Assembly (NCBI GenBank): GCA_041946825.1
Contig: JBHGBD010000001.1
Span: 124,001-188,000, forward strand
Origin: CAZTHM01 sp041946825
GTDB lineage: Bacteria > Acidobacteriota > Terriglobia > UBA7540
DNA: 64,000 bases
Direction of reading: 5' to 3'
The position numbers were made by a program, and so were the translations under genes. This document shows, piece after piece, positions 8,346 through 17,528 of the stretch. Each line of letters opens with the position of its first letter. Position 1 is the stretch's first letter. The notes beneath the pieces are model-generated. The model was not told where the DNA came from and ran no database searches. It saw only the letters and a list, made by a program, of their open reading frames with translations.

Positions 8346-8580
8346 TTCTGTCTTCTCTTCTCGCTGATCGTTCTGGGCTATTGTTTACGGGTATAGACTA
8401 GCACACTTGGCCATCCCTGTCAAGCGGAAGTTTTGTCCGAACCGGGGGCGCCCTCGTCGGGTCTCCCTCCCGCCACGTGTTCCACCGATCGCCTTTTCGG
8501 CCCCGGGAATGTTCGCGGGGGAATCATTTGTGGTATCCTGCAAAGTCAGTCAGCTTTTGGGGAGCCAGTGCGAACGAAAC

Positions 8581-8934
8581 ATGTGGGGTCTTTTCGGTAA
8601 GAAGAAATCATCCACCGTCGATCGCGCGCCGCGTCTGGCCGTGAATTCTCCTGTGCACTTCCGCAAGGCCGGCGATTTCGGGTGGACCGTGGGGAAAATG
8701 CAAAACATCAGCCGCTCCGGGATGCTTTTTGCCGCCGGCACGAATATCCCCTTGAACGTTCCCGTGGAAATCCAGTTTACCGCTCCGCCGGTTGTCGGTC
8801 TCAAGGGTGGCGAACTCTTGATCGCCCGCGGAAAAGTCGTTCGCACCATCATGCCGCCCGCGAGCGACCAACCGCCCGCCTTCGCCGCCAAGTTCAAGAG
8901 CATCGAGACCGTGCGCCAGCGAGGCGATTGGTAG
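8581..8934 (+). CDS. Single-domain PilZ protein
   Basis: 117 residues from ATG 8581 (MWGLFGKKKSS). It holds one PilZ domain over most of its length: RAPRLAVNSPVHFRK, then NISRSGMLFAAGTNI (the NxSxxG element) and a FAAKF strand near the end. The N-terminal Arg pair of the RxxxR switch is reduced to RAPR, so c-di-GMP affinity is uncertain. Precedes the lolC/lolD genes by 61 bases on the same strand; a functional link is not evident. Confidence 0.78.
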   Translation: MWGLFGKKKSSTVDRAPRLAVNSPVHFRKAGDFGWTVGKMQNISRSGMLFAAGTNIPLNVPVEIQFTAPPVVGLKGGELLIARGKVVRTIMPPASDQPPAFAAKFKSIETVRQRGDW

Positions 8935-8995
8935 TCTCCTCGTCGGGCATAACCCTCCTTCCCGTCCCGCTTGATTGCTGCTAATGTAGTCCCGC

Positions 8996-10225
8996 ATGCG
9001 ATTCGAGTTCTTCGTGGCACTACGGTATTTGCAGGCCAAGCGGCGCGAGGCGGCGATCTCGATCATTACGCTGATCTCCGTACTGGGTGTGATGGTGGGC
9101 GTGTGCGCGCTGGTCATCGCGCTGGCGCTAAACAATGGCTTCCGCCGCGAACTCGAGCAGAAGTTGCTCGGCGCCAGCGCTGATGTCACGCTGTTGAAAG
9201 CCTCCAGCGAGGGAATCCCTCAATACGAGGAGTTGAGCGACCGTCTAGCTCGCCTTCCCCATGTAGTGGCTACATCTCCGGCCCTCTACGAGCAGGTGCT
9301 GATTTCCAGCCACTCGAGGGCCCAGGGCGTCATCTTGAAGGGCGTTGACTTGCGGCGGGAGCCTCAGGTTTCCGACGTCCTCAAAAAGCTGCGCGAAGGT
9401 TCGGTTGAAGGGCTTGCGCAGACCTTTTCCGATGCCGACCCCATCATCCTGGGCAAAGAGCTTGCCCGATCGCTCGGCGTTTCGGTGGGTGACACGCTGA
9501 TGATTACGAGCCCGCAAGGGTATTTGACGCCGCTGGAGATTGTGCCCAAATTCCGTCATTTCCGCGTCGTGGGCGTTTTTGACTCGGGCTTCTACGACTA
9601 CGATGCTTCGTGGACGTTCACGAATCTGAAAGCAGCGCAGAGGCTTTTTGACCTTCCCAACGTCGCTTCGGTCATTCAATTCAAGATTGATGACCTTTAC
9701 CAGGCGGAAGGTGTCGCGGAGGCCATCCGCCAGGCCGCGGGCCCCGGCTTCGAAAGCAGCACGTGGATGGAGCAGAACCGCTCATTGTTCAAGGCGCTGC
9801 GCCTGGAGCGCATCGTGGCGATTCTCACCATCGGCCTGATCGAAGTGGTTGCGGCGCTCAACATCTTCATCACTCTGACGATGATGGTCATGGAGAAGAA
9901 TCGCGATATTGCGGTGCTGATGTCGATGGGCGCGAGGAAGCGCCAGGTGTGGGCGGTCTTCACCCTGCACGGGCTCCTGATCGGCGCGGTGGGCACACTG
10001 CTCGGCCTGGGATTGGGCTACGGCGCGGCCTGGTTCGGCGAACGCTACAAGTTCATTCCTTTGGACGAGCAGGTTTACGCTCTGCCCTTTGTGCCGTTCC
10101 ACGCCCAGCCGCTGGACGGAATTTGGATTGCCCTCGCCGCGCTCACGATCAGCTTGATTGCGACGGTCTATCCCTCACGCGCCGCGGCGAAACTGAATCC
10201 CGTGGAAATCTTGCGATACGAGTAG
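8996..10225 (+). CDS. lolC: Lipoprotein-releasing ABC transporter permease (LolC/E family)
   Basis: 409 residues, FtsX/MacB-type permease. One membrane helix near residues 20-45 (SIITLISVLGVMVGVCALVIALAL) is followed by a large periplasmic domain (about 50-265), three more helices (about 270-395), and the typical tail 'YPSRAAAKLNPVEILRYE'. The N-terminal 'FFVALRYLQAKRREAAISIITLISVLGV' is the LolC/E signature. Extracts lipoproteins from the inner membrane with the ATPase encoded next. Only one permease gene is present here, so it probably works as a homodimer (LolF-like arrangement); the C versus E label is therefore nominal. Confidence 0.88.
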   Translation: MRFEFFVALRYLQAKRREAAISIITLISVLGVMVGVCALVIALALNNGFRRELEQKLLGASADVTLLKASSEGIPQYEELSDRLARLPHVVATSPALYEQVLISSHSRAQGVILKGVDLRREPQVSDVLKKLREGSVEGLAQTFSDADPIILGKELARSLGVSVGDTLMITSPQGYLTPLEIVPKFRHFRVVGVFDSGFYDYDASWTFTNLKAAQRLFDLPNVASVIQFKIDDLYQAEGVAEAIRQAAGPGFESSTWMEQNRSLFKALRLERIVAILTIGLIEVVAALNIFITLTMMVMEKNRDIAVLMSMGARKRQVWAVFTLHGLLIGAVGTLLGLGLGYGAAWFGERYKFIPLDEQVYALPFVPFHAQPLDGIWIALAALTISLIATVYPSRAAAKLNPVEILRYE

Positions 10226-10253
10226 CCGACGAGTGCTTCGGTGGTGGCGATTG

Positions 10254-10940
10254 ATGGTGCGGGCTGAAAATCTCACCAAGATCTATCACTCCGGCGAGGA
10301 GCAGGTCGTGGTGTTTGAGGACCTCAACTTCGAGATCCGCCGCGGTGAACTGATTGCTCTGCTGGGCGAGTCGGGCGCGGGCAAAACGACCCTCTTGCAC
10401 CTCCTCGCCGGTCTGGACACTCCCTCGCGAGGTGAGATATACTTTGATGGGCAGAGGGTGAATGAATTCGGGGAGGAAGATCGGGCTGCCTATCGCAATT
10501 CGAAAATCGGGTACGTTTGGCAGATGCACTACCTCCTGCCCGAGTTCAGCGCCCTGGAGAACGTGATGATGCCCCAGTTAATCGGGGGCATCAGCGTTAC
10601 GACCGCTCGCCCGCGTGCGCTGGAGCTACTGAAGGAAGCGGGACTGGAAAACATGGCGACCCGCCGGGTGGGTGAACTTTCCGGCGGCGAGCAGCAGCGG
10701 GTGGCGCTGGCGCGTGCGCTGGCGAACCAACCGGCGCTCTTGCTGGCCGACGAGCCCACCGGGAATCTGGATCACCGCACGGCCGTGCGGATGATGGAAT
10801 TAATCGAAAAGATGCACCGGGCTCACGGGCTCACCTCGGTGCTGGCAACGCACAACCTGGAGCTGGCACAACGGGCGACACGCACGTTGCGCTTGAGTGA
10901 CGGCAGACTGACGGAGACGGTAGTTCCCGAAGTTCACTAA
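10254..10940 (+). CDS. lolD: Lipoprotein-releasing ABC transporter ATP-binding protein
   Basis: 228 residues. Walker A GESGAGKTT near 39, Q-loop in YVWQMHYLLPEFSALENVMMPQ, signature LSGGEQQRVALARAL near 143, Walker B LLLADEPTGNLD, and switch His in LATHNLE. The MHYLLPEFSALENV stretch is typical of LolD. ATG 10254 is chosen; a GTG at 10233 is in frame but would add seven residues without homology. Begins 28 bases after the permease stop, so one operon. Confidence 0.93.
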   Translation: MVRAENLTKIYHSGEEQVVVFEDLNFEIRRGELIALLGESGAGKTTLLHLLAGLDTPSRGEIYFDGQRVNEFGEEDRAAYRNSKIGYVWQMHYLLPEFSALENVMMPQLIGGISVTTARPRALELLKEAGLENMATRRVGELSGGEQQRVALARALANQPALLLADEPTGNLDHRTAVRMMELIEKMHRAHGLTSVLATHNLELAQRATRTLRLSDGRLTETVVPEVH

Positions 10941-11003
10941 CCTCCTGGCCGCCGGAGGACGTCGAGGACGGGCAGGAAGGTTCAACCGACGAACTGAGGA
11001 GCT

Positions 11004-13439
11004 ATGTTCGAAAGATACACGGAGAAGGCCCGCCGAGTCATATTTTTTGCCCGGTACGAAGCCAGCCAGTTTGGGAGCCCTTACATTGAAACCGAGCATC
11101 TTTTGCTCGGGCTGTTGCGCGAAGACAAGGCGCTGACCAACCGCTTCCTGCGCTCCCACGCCTCCATCGAATCGATCCGCAAGCAGATCGAAGGGCGAAC
11201 GACCATCCGCGAGAAAGTCTCGACTTCCGTGGACCTGCCGCTTTCGCAGGAGTGCAAGCGCGTGCTGGCCTACGCGGCGGAAGAGGCGGAGCGCCTTTCG
11301 CACAAGCACATCGGGACGGAGCATCTCCTGCTGGGCCTGCTGCGCGAGGACAAGTCGTTTGCCGCTGAGATCCTCCACGAACGGGGGCTGCGCCTCTCCG
11401 CTATCCGTGAGGAATTGACCCGCGTCCAGAGCGAGAAGGTCTCGAACAGCCGGAACAAGGAGACCTCGCTGCTCTCCGAATTCAGCCGCGATTTGACGCA
11501 AGCGGCGATGGAGAACCAGCTTGATCCGCTCATCGGGCGCGAGGCGGAACTGGAGCGTGTGGTCCAGATCCTTTGCCGGCGCACCAAGAACAATCCCGTC
11601 CTCATCGGCGAGCCGGGCGTCGGAAAGACCGCCATCGTCGAAGGCCTGGCGCAACGCATCGCCGACGGCGACGTGCCGTCCTTCCTGGCGGACAAGCGAA
11701 TTCTCGCGCTCGACCTCTCGCTGATCGTCGCGGGCACCAAATACCGCGGGCAATTTGAGGAGCGCCTGAAAACCATTATGAAAGAACTGATGGAGGCGCA
11801 GAACGCCGTCATCTTTATCGACGAGCTGCACACGCTGGTGGGCGCCGGTTCGGCGGAGGGCTCGCTCGATGCTGCCAATATCCTGAAACCCGCGCTCTCG
11901 CGCGGCGAGATTCAATGCATCGGCGCCACCACTCCTGCCGAGTACCGCAAGTCGGTCGAGAAGGATCGCTCGCTCGAACGGCGCTTCCAGGCCATCAAGG
12001 TTCCTCCTCCCAGCGAGGCTGACGCCATCAAGATTCTCTTTGGGATCAAGGACCGCTACGAAAAGTTTCACGCCGTCACCTATACCGACGACGCGCTGAA
12101 CGGCGCGGTTTATCATTCCAACCGCTACATCCCGGACCGCTTTCTCCCCGACAAGGCAGTGGACCTGATCGATGAAGCCGGGGCACGCGTGAAACTGCGC
12201 CAAAGCTCGCTTCCGGAAGAGATGATCGACGTCCAGAAGCGCATCAAGTTCGTGGTGCATCGCATGGAAAACGCCATCGCCAACCACGAATTCGAGAAGG
12301 CGCGTTTCTATTCCGACGAGGAACGGAAGGAACGTGAGAATCTCCGCCTGTTGCGCGAGAAGTACAACATCGATGAAACGGCGATGGGCGTGGTCAGCCG
12401 CGAAGACATCGAGGAAGTGGTCTCGCGCTGGACCGGCGTTCCGGTCATGGCCATCAAGGAAGAGGAGATGTCGAAACTCCTCCGCATCGAGGAGGAGCTG
12501 CACAAGCGGATTATCAGCCAGGACAAGGCGATCTCGGCGCTGGCGCGCGCCATCCGGCGCTCGCGGGCGGGACTCAAGGCGCCCAGCCGGCCCGTCGGGT
12601 CATTCCTTTTCCTCGGCCCCACCGGAGTGGGAAAGACCGAGATGGCGCGGTCCCTCGCCGCTTTCATGTTCGGCAGCGAGCGCGCCCTGATCCGGTTCGA
12701 CATGTCGGAATTCATGGAGAAGCACTCGGTCTCCAAGCTGATTGGCTCGCCGCCCGGCTACGTGGGATACGAGGAAGGCGGGCAGCTCACCGAGCGCGTG
12801 CGGAGATCGCCCTATTCGGTCATTTTGCTGGACGAAATCGAGAAGGCGCACCCCGACCTCTTCAATATCCTGCTGCAGGTCTTCGAGGACGGCCAGTTGA
12901 CCGACGGCCTGGGCAACACAGTCGATTTCAAGAACACGATTGTCATCATGACCTCGAATATCGGCGCGCGGCACCTGAAGCGCGGGCCGATCGGCTTGCT
13001 CTCGCCCAACGAGGCGATGAAAGAGGAACAAGCCGAGCAGCTGGTCATGGGCGAGGTCAAAAAGCTGTTCAACCCCGAGTTCCTGAACCGCCTGGATGAA
13101 ACCATCGTTTTTAACGCCCTGACCGACAATGATCTGTTGCAGATCATCGATTTGCTGGTGGGACAGATCAATCAGAATCTGGCTCCCAAGAATATATCCA
13201 TCACACTGGCGCCGGAGGCGGGCCGTTGGATTCTGGAGAAAACATGTGGGGACCGCTCCTATGGGGCTCGGCCCCTGCGGCGAGCGTTGCAGAAGCACGT
13301 CGAGGACCCGCTCTCCGAGGCGCTGATCCAAGGCGAGATTCAGGCTCCCTCGGTCCTGGAAGTCATCGTTGAGAACGAAGCGCTCTATTACCGGTCTGTC
13401 AACGACAAGCTGGTCTCGGCCACGCCCCTTTCTCATTAG
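11004..13439 (+). CDS. clpC: ATP-dependent Clp protease ATP-binding subunit ClpC
   Basis: 811 residues, a Hsp100 unfoldase that feeds proteins to ClpP. Order: two Clp-N repeats (about 1-140; ETEHLLLGLLRED occurs twice), AAA1 with Walker A GEPGVGKT at 202-209 and VIFIDELHTL, a UVR-type linker (EMIDVQKRIKFVVHRMENA, about 405-450), AAA2 with GPTGVGKTEMARSLA and ILLDEIEKAHPD, and a C-terminal D2-small domain (YGARPLRRALQKHVEDPLSEALI). The loop after SNIGA carries IGL, a plausible ClpP-docking tripeptide. The mcsA/mcsB/ctsR genes of Firmicutes clpC operons are absent. 63 bases after lolD on the same strand. Confidence 0.95.
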   Translation: MFERYTEKARRVIFFARYEASQFGSPYIETEHLLLGLLREDKALTNRFLRSHASIESIRKQIEGRTTIREKVSTSVDLPLSQECKRVLAYAAEEAERLSHKHIGTEHLLLGLLREDKSFAAEILHERGLRLSAIREELTRVQSEKVSNSRNKETSLLSEFSRDLTQAAMENQLDPLIGREAELERVVQILCRRTKNNPVLIGEPGVGKTAIVEGLAQRIADGDVPSFLADKRILALDLSLIVAGTKYRGQFEERLKTIMKELMEAQNAVIFIDELHTLVGAGSAEGSLDAANILKPALSRGEIQCIGATTPAEYRKSVEKDRSLERRFQAIKVPPPSEADAIKILFGIKDRYEKFHAVTYTDDALNGAVYHSNRYIPDRFLPDKAVDLIDEAGARVKLRQSSLPEEMIDVQKRIKFVVHRMENAIANHEFEKARFYSDEERKERENLRLLREKYNIDETAMGVVSREDIEEVVSRWTGVPVMAIKEEEMSKLLRIEEELHKRIISQDKAISALARAIRRSRAGLKAPSRPVGSFLFLGPTGVGKTEMARSLAAFMFGSERALIRFDMSEFMEKHSVSKLIGSPPGYVGYEEGGQLTERVRRSPYSVILLDEIEKAHPDLFNILLQVFEDGQLTDGLGNTVDFKNTIVIMTSNIGARHLKRGPIGLLSPNEAMKEEQAEQLVMGEVKKLFNPEFLNRLDETIVFNALTDNDLLQIIDLLVGQINQNLAPKNISITLAPEAGRWILEKTCGDRSYGARPLRRALQKHVEDPLSEALIQGEIQAPSVLEVIVENEALYYRSVNDKLVSATPLSH

Positions 13440-13563
13440 GGGTTCCGCCCGGGTAGGCTGGAGCGCGGAACACCTGGTTCCTCGATCGCCCCGTCCCCGA
13501 GGAAAAAGAGTTTGCTCAGATGCCGGGTTGCGGGCCAACTTCTGGCGGAATCAAGGCATCGGA

Positions 13564-16500
13564 ATGTCTAAGCGCAACGATTTGGGAGGAGAGGACTGTT
13601 CGTTGTCAGTGAAGCCTCAAAAGCGCAGTGGGGAAAAGTTGTGGCTGGGCGGCCTGTTGGCCGCGCTGGCTGTGCTTCTTTCCAGCGGAGCGGCCGGCAA
13701 CGCTCAGGAGACTCCAGCCAAGCCATCGGGCGAGTCGTCCGCAAGCTCGGCGCAAAAGGAAGAGAAGCCCGAGGCCGGTCAGGAGCAAAAGCGCGCCGCG
13801 GAACAGCCCAAAACCGCATCTCCGCAGGAGCAGAAGGCCGCGGAAAAGAAGCCTGAAGAAAAGAAACCGGAGGAATCGACTCAGCAGCCCGGGAAACTTC
13901 AGCTCGAGACCCCGACCGAGGCTCCTCCGCCCGAAGCTCCGCCGCCGGCTCCCGGGGCCAAGGCCCAGCCGGGGGCGCCTGCCATCCATGAGGAGAAACC
14001 GGCGGTCATTGATGAAATCATCTTTCGCGGCAACCGGCGCATTCCCGCGGCGACCCTGCGCGCCCGGGTGTTCTCGCACAAAGGCGACGTCTATGACGAG
14101 AACGCCCTGGAGCGGGACTTCATGGCGCTTTGGAATACGGGGTTCCTGGATGACATCCGGTGCGAAGTCACGGACGGCGAAAACGGCAAGATCGTGACGT
14201 TCTACGTGCGGGAAAAGAAGCTGGTGCGGAGCATAGACTACAAGGGATTGAACACCGTACAGCAGTCGGATGTGCTGGACGAGTTCAAGAAGCGCAAGGT
14301 GGGTCTCTCCATCCAGTCGCAGTACGACCCCGTGGTGGTAAAGCGCGCCCAGGTCGTGCTGCAGGAGCTCCTGGCGGCGCACGGGCGGCAGTTTGCCACG
14401 GTGCGCGGCCGGACGCGCAACATTCCGCCCAATTCCGTAGCGCTGACGTTTATCGTTTCGGAAGGTCCGAAGGTCAAAATCGGGGATATCCGGTTCAAGG
14501 GCAACACGGTCTTCTCCAATCGCAAACTGGTGCGGGCCATGAAGTATTCTCGGCCGGCCGGAGCGCCCCCCTGGTTTTACTGGTTTCACAAGACCTACGA
14601 CAAAGACAAGATCCTGGCCGACTTGGAGCTTAATATCCGGACACTCTACCAGGACAACGGCTACTTCTACGTCGTGCTGAAAGAGCCGGAAACTAAAATG
14701 ACCGACACCAAGCGTCGCTGGCCGTTTTTCTTCTTTAGCTGGGGACGAGGCAAGAAGGTGGACGTGACGATTCCGATGGAGGAGGGCGTACAGTACCGGC
14801 TGGGGAGGTTCGTGATTCGCGGCAACAAACTCTTCAAGCAGGCGCAACTGGCGCCGGTTTTGCAACTCAAGCCGGGCGACATCTTTAATCTGGGAAAGGT
14901 GCGGAAGAGCATCGAAAACTTCCAGAAGCTTTACGGAGCGTACGGATATATTAATTTCACCGCCACCCCCGACATCGAACCGGACAACAAGAAGAAAGTC
15001 ATCAACCTGGCGCTGGATTTCGAGGAAGAGAAGCAGTATTTCGTTCACCGCGTCGAGTTTTCGGGCAATACCAAGACGAGGGACAAGGTCATCCGGCGCG
15101 AGTTGCTCCTCGATGAGGGGAATATTTTCAGTTCGGAACTGTGGGACTTGAGCGTGCTGCGGGTCAACCAGCTCGGATTCTTCGACCAGATCAAGAAAGA
15201 GGATTATGAGATCCGGCAGAACAAGAAGGACTCCAACGTCGATATCATCGTCAAGGTGAAGGAAAAGGGCCGGAACTCTATCGGGTTCTCGGGAGGGGTG
15301 AGCGGTCTGGCCGGGAATTTCGTGGGGCTCAATTACGCCACCAACAATTTCCTGGGCCTGGGTGAAACCCTGAGCCTTTCGTTCCAATGGGGCACGTACA
15401 TGAAGATGTACTCCTTCGGCTTCACGGAACCCTACCTCTTCGACCGCCCCATCACCACCGGGTTTACGATCTTCAAAAGCGATTTCCGTTACGACCAGCT
15501 CCGACAGACGGCGTATTACGCCGGCTTCAGCCCCGGCGCCCTGCAGGCCCTCTCGGGAGGCGGGTCAATCTTCCAGAATTACCAGCAGAACTCTTCCGGC
15601 TTTACGGTTTTTGCCAGCTACCCATTGCGGCGCAGCTTTGCGCGCCTGGGGCTTACGTACAGTTATTCGGTCAGCAGTCTCGAGGCCTTCAGTTCTGCAT
15701 CTCAGGCGTTCTTCCAGGCGCTCAACTTCCGGGGGTTGGAAGGGCCAAATGCCCTTTCAGGGATCACCACCAGCCAGGTCATGCCCACTTACCTCTATAA
15801 CACCACCAACCATCCCTACGACCCGACGAGCGGCAAGTACCTTTACGCGGCCATCTCTTTCTCAGGCAGCTTTCTGGGCGGCAATGTGAACACGATCCGC
15901 CCGATCGTCGAGGCCAAGTATTTCCGCCCCGTGGCGCGCAAGAGGGCCGAGCACCCGCATGTTCTGGCCATGCGGTTCATGGGTTCGACGGTCGCCGGAT
16001 TCGGAGGGCGCGTGCCTCCGCCCTTCTCGCGCTTCTATATCGGCGGAGAAGATGACATCCGGGGTTTCTACATTCGGAGTATCAGCCCGGTTTCGTTCTA
16101 TCCGACGATCAGCCAGGTCTGCAACAAGGACGCTGCCGGGAAGGACATTCCTCTGCTCGACTCCAGCGGGAGGCAGTTGGCCGCCTGCGGCTCGTTCTCG
16201 CGCTTCCCGGCGAATACGGTCATCTACCCAGGCGGAGACACCATGCTCGTCAGCAACGTGGAATACCGCGTCCCCATTGCCGGGCCTGTGACCCTGGCGT
16301 ATTTCGTGGATGTGGGGACGTCGTTCGTGTGGCGGGAGAGCCAACTCAAGATTCAACAGGCGGCGCTGGAGAGTATCCACACCGAGTTCCCGTGGTTCCA
16401 GACGCCCAAGGAATTGCACGCCATCGCGACCACCAATTTCCGCCCGCGCGCTTCAACCGGTATCGAAGTGCAGGTCGTGTTGCCGATTGTGAACGCTCCT

Positions 16501-16686
16501 TTCCGTGTTTTCTATGGCTATAACTTCTTGCGTTTGAACGAAACCGTGATTCCTCCCCAGGCTTTGCCGCCGGAGTCCATCTTCCCGAACCACGCGACTT
16601 GGGAAGCGGCCTTGCCCGCCTTCCGGGGCTTTCAGCTTCAGGACCGCAAATCAAGAGTCGGTTTCACCGTTGCGCGCACCTTCTAA
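13564..16686 (+). CDS. bamA: Outer membrane protein assembly factor BamA
   Basis: About 1040 residues, longer than the usual 800. After a signal segment (LWLGGLLAALAVLLSSGAAGNAQ) comes a low-complexity Glu/Lys/Pro-rich linker of about 90 residues. Five POTRA domains follow, each recognisable by its first strand (VIDEIIFRGN, LVRSIDYKGL, KIGDIRFKGN, LGRFVIRGN, VHRVEFSGNTKTRDKVIRREL). The 16-strand Omp85 barrel contains the lid-loop motif DIRGF and ends in a terminal Phe (FTVARTF). Inserts beta-barrel proteins into the outer membrane. Start is uncertain: ATG 13564 is used, but GGGAGGAGAGG at 13584-13594 favours TTG 13603 or GTG 13609. skp follows. Confidence 0.94.
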   Translation: MSKRNDLGGEDCSLSVKPQKRSGEKLWLGGLLAALAVLLSSGAAGNAQETPAKPSGESSASSAQKEEKPEAGQEQKRAAEQPKTASPQEQKAAEKKPEEKKPEESTQQPGKLQLETPTEAPPPEAPPPAPGAKAQPGAPAIHEEKPAVIDEIIFRGNRRIPAATLRARVFSHKGDVYDENALERDFMALWNTGFLDDIRCEVTDGENGKIVTFYVREKKLVRSIDYKGLNTVQQSDVLDEFKKRKVGLSIQSQYDPVVVKRAQVVLQELLAAHGRQFATVRGRTRNIPPNSVALTFIVSEGPKVKIGDIRFKGNTVFSNRKLVRAMKYSRPAGAPPWFYWFHKTYDKDKILADLELNIRTLYQDNGYFYVVLKEPETKMTDTKRRWPFFFFSWGRGKKVDVTIPMEEGVQYRLGRFVIRGNKLFKQAQLAPVLQLKPGDIFNLGKVRKSIENFQKLYGAYGYINFTATPDIEPDNKKKVINLALDFEEEKQYFVHRVEFSGNTKTRDKVIRRELLLDEGNIFSSELWDLSVLRVNQLGFFDQIKKEDYEIRQNKKDSNVDIIVKVKEKGRNSIGFSGGVSGLAGNFVGLNYATNNFLGLGETLSLSFQWGTYMKMYSFGFTEPYLFDRPITTGFTIFKSDFRYDQLRQTAYYAGFSPGALQALSGGGSIFQNYQQNSSGFTVFASYPLRRSFARLGLTYSYSVSSLEAFSSASQAFFQALNFRGLEGPNALSGITTSQVMPTYLYNTTNHPYDPTSGKYLYAAISFSGSFLGGNVNTIRPIVEAKYFRPVARKRAEHPHVLAMRFMGSTVAGFGGRVPPPFSRFYIGGEDDIRGFYIRSISPVSFYPTISQVCNKDAAGKDIPLLDSSGRQLAACGSFSRFPANTVIYPGGDTMLVSNVEYRVPIAGPVTLAYFVDVGTSFVWRESQLKIQQAALESIHTEFPWFQTPKELHAIATTNFRPRASTGIEVQVVLPIVNAPFRVFYGYNFLRLNETVIPPQALPPESIFPNHATWEAALPAFRGFQLQDRKSRVGFTVARTF

Positions 16687-16751
16687 TCGGCGGGCATTTG
16701 GTGTAGAATCTAGCGCTTTCGTTCGTATCGTCATCCCCCGAAGGAGTTTGA

Positions 16752-17399
16752 ATGAGAAACCGAGTTTCGAGTCTGATTGTCCTTGCGGCCTTCCTGGTCC
16801 TCCCCATCGTGGCCTGGGGACAGGCTCCGGCGGCCGCCGGAACCAAGATCGGCGTGATTAATTTCCAGGGCGCGATTGGAAACACCGCCGAAGGGAAGAA
16901 GGCTGTCCAGGATTTGCAGAAGAAGTACGAGCCGCGCACCCGCGACCTGCAACAGCAACAGCAGGAAATCCAGAACTTGAATGAGCAGTTGCAGAAGCAG
17001 CAGGCTACGCTCAGCGACGACGAGCAGCGACGGCTGGCCCGAGAGCTTGAAGACAAGCAGAAGCGTTTCAAGCGGGGCCAGGAAGACTACCAGGCGGATA
17101 TTCAGGCGGAGCAGCAGGAGATCGTCCAGCGCCTCGGCCAGAAGATGTTCCGGCTGATCAACGAGTACGGCCAATCGAACGGCTTCGCGCTGATCATGGA
17201 GGGCTATCCGCAGATCCCGGTCTACTATGCCCCCATCGATATCACCGAAGAGTTGATCAAGCGCTACGACGCGGCTTACCCCGTCGAGGGCGCGGCCCCG
17301 GCGGCCGGAACGACTCCCGCGCCTTCGGCAGCCAGGCCTGCTGCTCCCGCTCCCAAACCTGCCACGCCGGCCAAGCCGGTCGAAAAGCCGAAGCAATAA
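16752..17399 (+). CDS. skp: Periplasmic chaperone Skp/OmpH family
   Basis: 215 residues with a signal peptide (SLIVLAAFLVLPIVAWGQA). A short strand IGVINFQGAI leads into a long Gln/Lys/Glu-rich coiled coil (about 55-130, the Skp tentacle), then FRLINEYGQSNGFALIMEGY and a Pro/Ala/Lys-rich tail absent from E. coli Skp (about 178-215). Holds unfolded outer-membrane proteins and delivers them to BamA, encoded directly upstream. ATG preceded by GAAGGAG. Confidence 0.93.
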   Translation: MRNRVSSLIVLAAFLVLPIVAWGQAPAAAGTKIGVINFQGAIGNTAEGKKAVQDLQKKYEPRTRDLQQQQQEIQNLNEQLQKQQATLSDDEQRRLARELEDKQKRFKRGQEDYQADIQAEQQEIVQRLGQKMFRLINEYGQSNGFALIMEGYPQIPVYYAPIDITEELIKRYDAAYPVEGAAPAAGTTPAPSAARPAAPAPKPATPAKPVEKPKQ

Positions 17400-17432
17400 G
17401 CGACCCGGCGGAAGCTCGACCTTCGAAAGTGC

Positions 17433-17466
17433 CGACCACCACCCGTGACGACGCGGGTGGTGGTCG
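17433..17466. terminator. Perfect 13-bp hairpin between convergent genes
   Basis: CGACCACCACCCG (17433-17445) and its exact reverse complement (17454-17466) with an 8-base loop, between skp and the convergent CDF gene. There is no T-run on either side, so it is a bidirectional barrier or a Rho-assisted site rather than a textbook intrinsic terminator. Confidence 0.6.
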
Positions 17467-17528
17467 TGGTGTTCTCTCCCCGGTTCGCCGGCGGGGCAAA
17501 GGCCTGAGCCGCACGGTCCACGCGATCC

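Noticed and set aside
10800..12503. Long minus-strand ORF antisense to clpC
   Set aside because: No recognisable domain and composed of out-of-frame ClpC complement; typical GC-rich shadow.
13606..15387. Long minus-strand ORF antisense to bamA
   Set aside because: Shadow of the BamA coding sequence, no domain, no ribosome-binding site.
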